From positions 1 to 64,000 of the forward strand of contig NZ_AUAF01000009.1 in the NCBI RefSeq assembly GCF_000428585.1: DNA of 64,000 nucleotides, in the 5' to 3' direction. The stretch is from Zooshikella ganghwensis DSM 15267. Lineage in GTDB: Bacteria; Pseudomonadota; Gammaproteobacteria; Pseudomonadales; Zooshikellaceae. The position numbers and the translations under genes are program-made. Positions 59,515 through 64,000 of this stretch are shown here, one piece after another; positions within the stretch are counted from its first letter, which is position 1, and every line of letters starts with the position of its first letter. The notes below the pieces were generated by a model. The model saw only the letters and a list, made by a program, of their open reading frames with translations. It was not told the DNA's origin and did not search any database.

Positions 59515-61020
59515 TTATTTGTGACATTCTGGACGCATGTGCGGAAAAAGTAGTACGTCGCGAATAGATGGCGAATCTGTAAACAACATGACAAGGCGGT
59601 CAATACCAATACCTTCTCCTGCTGTTGGTGGTAACCCATATTCTAGTGCACGAATATAATCTTCGTCATAGAACATAGCTTCATCATCACCTGCTTCTTT
59701 CTCCGCAACTTGCGCTAGAAACCTTTCAGCCTGATCTTCAGGGTCATTTAACTCCGAAAATCCATTTGCAATTTCACGTCCACCTACAAAAAATTCAAAA
59801 CGATCTGTCACAAAGGGATTATTATCATTTCGTCTCGCCAGAGGTGAAACTTCTGTAGGATACTCAGTGATAAATGTAGGCTGTTGCAAACGATGTTCAG
59901 CTGTTTTCTCAAAAATTTCCAGCTGAATTTTACCAAGACCATAATTATCTTTAACGACAATGCCCAGCTTTTCCGCAACCTGTTTTGCAGAGTCTCGATC
60001 AGCTAAATCAGCTGCAGAAATATCTTTATTAAAGTGAACAATTGCCCCTACTACAGTCATCCGTTGAAATGGTTGGCTAAAGTCATACTCTTCACCTTGA
60101 TAACGTACTGTAGTATTACCCAGCACTTGCTGTGTAACTTCACGCAACATGTCTTCTGTTAAATCCATTAAATCATTATAGTCTGCATAGGCTTGGTAAA
60201 ACTCAAGCATAGTAAATTCAGGATTATGACGTGTTGATAAGCCTTCATTGCGGAAATTACGATTAATTTCAAAAACCCGCTCAATCCCCCCAACAACCAA
60301 GCGCTTTAAATAAAGCTCTGGTGCAATACGTAAATACATATCAATATCTAACGCATTGTGGTGAGTGATAAAAGGTCTTGCTGTGGCACCACCAGGAATA
60401 ACTTGTAACATGGGTGTTTCTACTTCCAGGTAATGTCTTTCCTGTAAGTAGTTGCGGATACAATCGATAACCTGAGACCTTACCTTAAACACTTCACGTG
60501 ACTCTTGATTAACAATCAGGTCCACATAGCGCTGACGGTAACGAATCTCTTTATCTTCCAGACCTTTATGCTTATCAGGTAAGGGGCGCAATGCTTTCGT
60601 TAGCAACAGTGCACTTTGTATATCAACGTACAAATCACCTTTACCAGAACGCTGCAGTGTTCCCTCAACGCCAACAATATCGCCTAAATCCCAGCCTTTT
60701 ATTTCATCCAGTTGCTCTTTAGCCAAAGCCTTACGGTTTACATAAAGCTGGATTCTGTCACTGACATCTTGAATGACAATAAACGCTCCACGGTTAAGCA
60801 TGATCCGACCAACCACTTTAACCGTAATAGTTTGTTCTGCTAAGGCTTGTTTATCTAGGTCCTTATACTTTTTCTGTAAATCACCAGCAAAACTGTCACG
60901 ACGAAAAGTATTGGGAAACGCATTGCGCTGTTTTCGTATTTCTGCCAATTTTTCTCGACGCTGAGCAATGAGTTTATTTTCATCTGATACTGTTACATCG
61001 GATTGCGTATCATCAGCCAT
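59515..61020 (-). CDS. lysS: Lysyl-tRNA synthetase (class II)
   Basis: Charges tRNA-Lys. 501 residues (E. coli LysS 505). Class II signatures: the N-terminal OB-fold anticodon domain ([30 protein letters not shown]), motif 1 ([22 protein letters not shown]), motif 2 ([36 protein letters not shown]) and motif 3 ([35 protein letters not shown]). ATG at 61020. It lies downstream of prfB in the same direction, the recJ-prfB-lysS order of E. coli. Confidence 0.97.
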   Translation of the reverse strand: MADDTQSDVTVSDENKLIAQRREKLAEIRKQRNAFPNTFRRDSFAGDLQKKYKDLDKQALAEQTITVKVVGRIMLNRGAFIVIQDVSDRIQLYVNRKALAKEQLDEIKGWDLGDIVGVEGTLQRSGKGDLYVDIQSALLLTKALRPLPDKHKGLEDKEIRYRQRYVDLIVNQESREVFKVRSQVIDCIRNYLQERHYLEVETPMLQVIPGGATARPFITHHNALDIDMYLRIAPELYLKRLVVGGIERVFEINRNFRNEGLSTRHNPEFTMLEFYQAYADYNDLMDLTEDMLREVTQQVLGNTTVRYQGEEYDFSQPFQRMTVVGAIVHFNKDISAADLADRDSAKQVAEKLGIVVKDNYGLGKIQLEIFEKTAEHRLQQPTFITEYPTEVSPLARRNDNNPFVTDRFEFFVGGREIANGFSELNDPEDQAERFLAQVAEKEAGDDEAMFYDEDYIRALEYGLPPTAGEGIGIDRLVMLFTDSPSIRDVLLFPHMRPECHK

Positions 61021-61112
61021 GAGTGATTCCTGTAAATACCATAGAGGGAAATACCCCTCAAAAAGTTAACGACCTAAACAAACGAGAATAATTTTCATCT
61101 CGCCTATTAAAG

Positions 61113-61172
61113 CTTATCCTAAGATAGAAAATTACCAAGTTATGATCCTCAGTATGCTTATCTTAGGATAAG
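61113..61172. repeat. Paired near-palindromes between prfB and lysS
   Basis: CTTATCCTAAGATA (61113-61126) is the exact reverse complement of TATCTTAGGATAAG (61159-61172), 32 bases apart, and each arm is itself almost a palindrome (CTTATC-nnnn-GATAAG). The pair could fold into one long hairpin or be bound as two operator-like sites. It lies in the 251-base gap ahead of lysS, about 90 bases from its start. Confidence 0.6.
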
Positions 61173-61271
61173 TTATTAATGTATTTTTCTCAGCCCTTTC
61201 TAAAATCTATAAGTTCTTCAGCCTTAAACCGAAAGTGCCATTTTTGAGTTTAAATACAAAGAGAATATATT

Positions 61272-62370
61272 TTATAAGCCCTGTTTTAAGCTTGCTTCAA
61301 TAAACCGATCAATATCACCATCTAACACAGCATTACAGTTAGTGGTTTCAACACTTGTCCTTAAATCTTTAATGCGTGAAGCATCCAATACGTAAGAGCG
61401 TATCTGGCTACCCCAACCAATATCAGACTTACTATCTTCTAATGCCTGCTGTTCAGCTGTGCGCTTCTGCATCTCTAACTCATACAGTTTAGCTTTAAGC
61501 TGTTGCATGGCTTTGTCTTTGTTCTGATGCTGAGAGCGTTGGTTTTGACACTGAACAACGATGCCAGAAGGCATATGCGTAATACGAATAGCAGAGTCAG
61601 TGGTGTTAACATGCTGACCACCTGCTCCGCTGGAACGGTAGGTATCAATGCGTAAGTCTGCTGGGTTCACTTCAATTTCAATATCATCATCTATTTCAGG
61701 TGAAACAAATACTGAAGCAAATGAAGTATGCCTTCTGTTTCCAGAATCAAAAGGGGATTTGCGTACTAATCGGTGAACCCCTGTTTCTGTTCTCAACCAG
61801 CCAAAAGCATACTCACCGGAAAACTGAATTGTCGCACTTTTAATACCCGCTACATCACCCGCTGATACTTCAACAAGCTCAGTTTTAAAACCTTTACGTT
61901 CCCCCCAGCGCAAATACATTCTCAGTAACATATTCGCCCAGTCCTGAGCCTCTGTACCGCCAGAACCAGCCTGAATATCCAAGAACGCATTATTGGCATC
62001 CATACGACCAGCAAACATACGACGAAACTCTAACTGCTCAAGTTGAGCAGTGAGTCCTTCAAGCTCTTTTTCAACTTCAACAACTGTGTCTGCATCGTCT
62101 TCATCTACTGCCATCACCAACAAATCAGAGGCATCTGTTAAGCCCTGAGTAAGTGTATCAATGGTATTCACGACAGACTCTAATTGTGCACGCTCTTTAC
62201 CTAACTGCTGGGCACGCTCAGGTTCATTCCATACATCAGGATCTTCTAGCTCGCGCTCTACTTCGACAAGTCGCTCTTGTTTATGAGCGTAGTCAAAGAT
62301 ACCCCCTAAGCACGTCAGTTCGTGCTTGTAAGTCCTTAATAGATTGTGTCAACGGATTAATTTCGATCAT
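61272..62370 (-). CDS. prfB: Peptide chain release factor 2, with programmed +1 frameshift
   Basis: Release factor for UGA and UAA. The ATG at 62370 opens a 25-codon frame [14 protein letters not shown]...VLRGYL ending in TGA at 62293-62295. Just before it is the classic signal AGGGGGTATCTTTGAC: a Shine-Dalgarno-like AGGGGG, then CTT-TGA-C. Reading resumes in the +1 frame at GAC 62292-62294 ([19 protein letters not shown]) and gives 365 residues, exactly the E. coli length. SPF at 205-207 reads the stop codon and GGQ at 250-252 releases the peptide. A reading from an internal start (62171) would miss the first 66 residues. Gene order recJ-prfB-lysS is as in E. coli. RF2 thus controls its own synthesis. 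Confidence 0.97.
62292..62310 (-). promoter_or_regulatory. prfB recoding site (+1 frameshift)
   Basis: CTT-AGG-GGG-TAT-CTT-TGA-C on the minus strand. The TGA is in-frame at codon 26, the slippery CTT sits just before it, and the AGGGGG works as an internal Shine-Dalgarno a few bases upstream. Identical in layout to the E. coli RF2 site. Confidence 0.95.
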
Positions 62371-62482
62371 GCCGAACTCATATCTTCCAATGTTACTCTG
62401 ATAAAGCAGGCTATTTTAACGTAAGCCTGATAGCGAAGGAAATGCGCAAACTACGAAAGATCACAGATCAATGCTGTTATGA

Positions 62483-64000
62483 TCAGTTGCTTTCAATAGG
62501 CTCAAGATAATTAATCAACAGCTGTATATTTTGCTGTCCTTTATACTCATTCAGGTCAAGCTGATAAACCACCCGCACTTGTTGTACATTCAGGTTTGGC
62601 CAACACGAAAGGTCAACATTAAAAGCAATGCCATCTAAGTAACGCTCAGTTCCTGGCAGCATCAAAACCAGCTTTAAGTGCTTTTGCCCTACCAGCCGCT
62701 GCTGAATAATCAGAAACTCACCATAAAAGCTTGGCTCAGGAAAATGCTGCCCCCAAGGCCCTGCTTCTCTTAGTAGTGTCGCTGTTTGCAATGAAAAATC
62801 TTCAGGCTGAAGCAAACCATCAGTATGCAGCTCAGCTTCAAGCTCCGCTTCGGACAGCCACTGCCGCGCCACCGCATCAAATGCCTGTTTAAAATCAGGT
62901 AAATGTGCAGCAGGTAAACTCAGCCCTGCAGCCATCGCATGTCCACCAAACTTACTTAGTAACCCTGGCTGTTGGCTGGCAATAGCATCTAACGCATCAC
63001 GAATATGAAAGCCAGGGATCGACCGGGCTGAACCTTTGATTTCATCACCATCAGCAGCTGCAAAGGCAATGACCGGTCGATGCAAACGGTCTTTAATGCG
63101 GGATGCTAAAATCCCAATCACTCCCTGATGCCAGTTTTCATCATATAAGCAAACACCAACAGGAAGGTCCTGGCTGTCATCCAGCTGAATCTTTTCCAAA
63201 ACCGCTAAGGCCTGCTGCTGCATATCCGCCTCAATTTGCTTACGGTCCCTGTTAAGATCATCAAGCTGGAGAGCCATCTCTCGCGCCAGATAGGGATCAT
63301 CTGTTAATAAGCACTCTATTCCCAAAGACATATCATCTAGCCGGCCAGCAGCATTTAAACGAGGTCCTAGCGCAAACCCCAAATCAGCCGCCGTCAAGCG
63401 ATGAGGCTTTCGCCCTGAAACCTCAAGCAAGGCCATGATACCAGGCCGTGCTTTACCAGCACGCATCCGGCGTAAGCCCTGATATACCAACAGGCGGTTA
63501 TTGGTATCCAAAGGCACGACATCGGCTACGGTTCCTAAAGCAACAATATCCAAATAATGTGCAAGATTAGGTTCAGGCCGACGATCGTTAAACCAACCTC
63601 GTGCTCTTAGTGCTGAACGAAGTGCCATTAACACATAAAAAATAACACCAACACCTGCCGTATTTTTTCCTGCAAAACGACAACCTGGCTGATTGGGGTT
63701 CACTATCGCATCAGCCATTGGCAATTCAGTGCCGGCTAAGTGGTGATCAGTAACAAGCACTTTGATGCCTGCTGCTTTTGCTGCCGCAACACCACTGATA
63801 CTGGAAATACCGTTATCAACAGTGATAATAAGGTCAGGCGTATACTGTTGTGCTTCTTTAACAATTTCAGGGGACAACCCATACCCATAGGCAAAGCGAT
63901 TAGGTACTAGATAGCTAACATTTGATGCCCCCATCGCTCTCAATAGCAATACAGCTAATGCTGTACTGGTTGCGCCATCAGCATCAAAGTCACCAATAAT
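62483..64000 (-). CDS. recJ: Single-stranded-DNA-specific exonuclease RecJ, 5' end outside window
   Basis: 5'-3' single-strand exonuclease of recombination and mismatch repair. The frame is open to the right edge, so the N-terminus is missing. The first visible residues are IIGDFDADGATSTALAVLLLRAMG, holding the DHH-family motif DADG. Further motifs: DLIITVDNGISS, VLVTDHHLAG and VNPNQPGC, VDIVALGTVADVVPL, GPRLNAAGRLDDMSLGIECLL, and the DHHA1 block SKFGGHAMAAGLSLP. About 505 residues are in the window (E. coli RecJ 577). It ends 112 bases before prfB, as expected for the recJ-prfB-lysS order. Confidence 0.95.
   Translation of the reverse strand: MIGDFDADGATSTALAVLLLRAMGASNVSYLVPNRFAYGYGLSPEIVKEAQQYTPDLIITVDNGISSISGVAAAKAAGIKVLVTDHHLAGTELPMADAIVNPNQPGCRFAGKNTAGVGVIFYVLMALRSALRARGWFNDRRPEPNLAHYLDIVALGTVADVVPLDTNNRLLVYQGLRRMRAGKARPGIMALLEVSGRKPHRLTAADLGFALGPRLNAAGRLDDMSLGIECLLTDDPYLAREMALQLDDLNRDRKQIEADMQQQALAVLEKIQLDDSQDLPVGVCLYDENWHQGVIGILASRIKDRLHRPVIAFAAADGDEIKGSARSIPGFHIRDALDAIASQQPGLLSKFGGHAMAAGLSLPAAHLPDFKQAFDAVARQWLSEAELEAELHTDGLLQPEDFSLQTATLLREAGPWGQHFPEPSFYGEFLIIQQRLVGQKHLKLVLMLPGTERYLDGIAFNVDLSCWPNLNVQQVRVVYQLDLNEYKGQQNIQLLINYLEPIESN

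Noticed and set aside
61272-62171. prfB as a truncated or frameshifted pseudogene
   Set aside because: The break is the standard programmed RF2 site, and the joined product has full length and all motifs.

Overview
The window looks like chromosomal DNA of a marine-type gammaproteobacterium. Gene order follows Pseudomonas and Escherichia closely: a nadB / rpoE-rseABC-mucD / lepA-lepB-rnc-era-recO-pdxJ-acpS block, a gacS / cysM-rlmD-relA-mazG block and a recJ-prfB-lysS block. The DNA is visibly AT-rich compared with Pseudomonas and has several long gene-free gaps, so an Oceanospirillales-like relative (for example a Zooshikella-type organism) is a reasonable but unproven guess. I saw no rRNA, tRNA, CRISPR array or prophage.

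Layout. 1-184: N-terminal piece of an insertion-sequence transposase, cut by the window edge. 0.7-6.7 kb: plsB, rsmJ, a small hypothetical gene, uppP and tsaB. 7.1-8.1 kb: an AlgP-like, histone-H1-like protein with seven AT-hook-type motifs, followed by a gap of about 2 kb without a convincing gene. 10.1-15.4 kb: adk, a YbaK/HDOD fusion gene and ppc. 16-22.4 kb: a small conserved gene, then mazG, relA, rlmD and cysM on the minus strand. 22.7-25.6 kb: the GacS/BarA hybrid kinase on the plus strand. 25.7-37 kb: a long minus-strand run from rpoE down to acpS, covering envelope stress response, translation factor LepA, signal peptidase, RNase III, Era, RecO and PdxJ. 37.6-42.1 kb: nadB, the ygfX/sdhE pair, ygfZ and an HDOD gene.

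42.1-55.9 kb holds a 1943-residue BvgS-like hybrid kinase with three tandem periplasmic binding domains. It lies just downstream of a five-gene valine/branched-chain catabolism operon (mmsA, acyl-CoA dehydrogenase, enoyl-CoA hydratase, 3-hydroxyisobutyryl-CoA hydrolase, mmsB) whose AraC-type regulator gene is divergent. Then come ung, a third HDOD gene, a small membrane protein, a TIGR00266/AIM24 protein and a TetR regulator. 59.5-64 kb: lysS, prfB with its programmed +1 frameshift, and recJ running off the right edge.

Most of the window is housekeeping. The least ordinary items are the three-sensor hybrid kinase, the AT-hook version of AlgP, the YbaK-HDOD fusion, a 25-codon ORF with a strong Shine-Dalgarno coupled by ATGA overlap to the hydrolase gene, a pair of near-palindromes between prfB and lysS, and the 2-kb gene-free stretch. 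I did not find a clearly undescribed multi-gene system.
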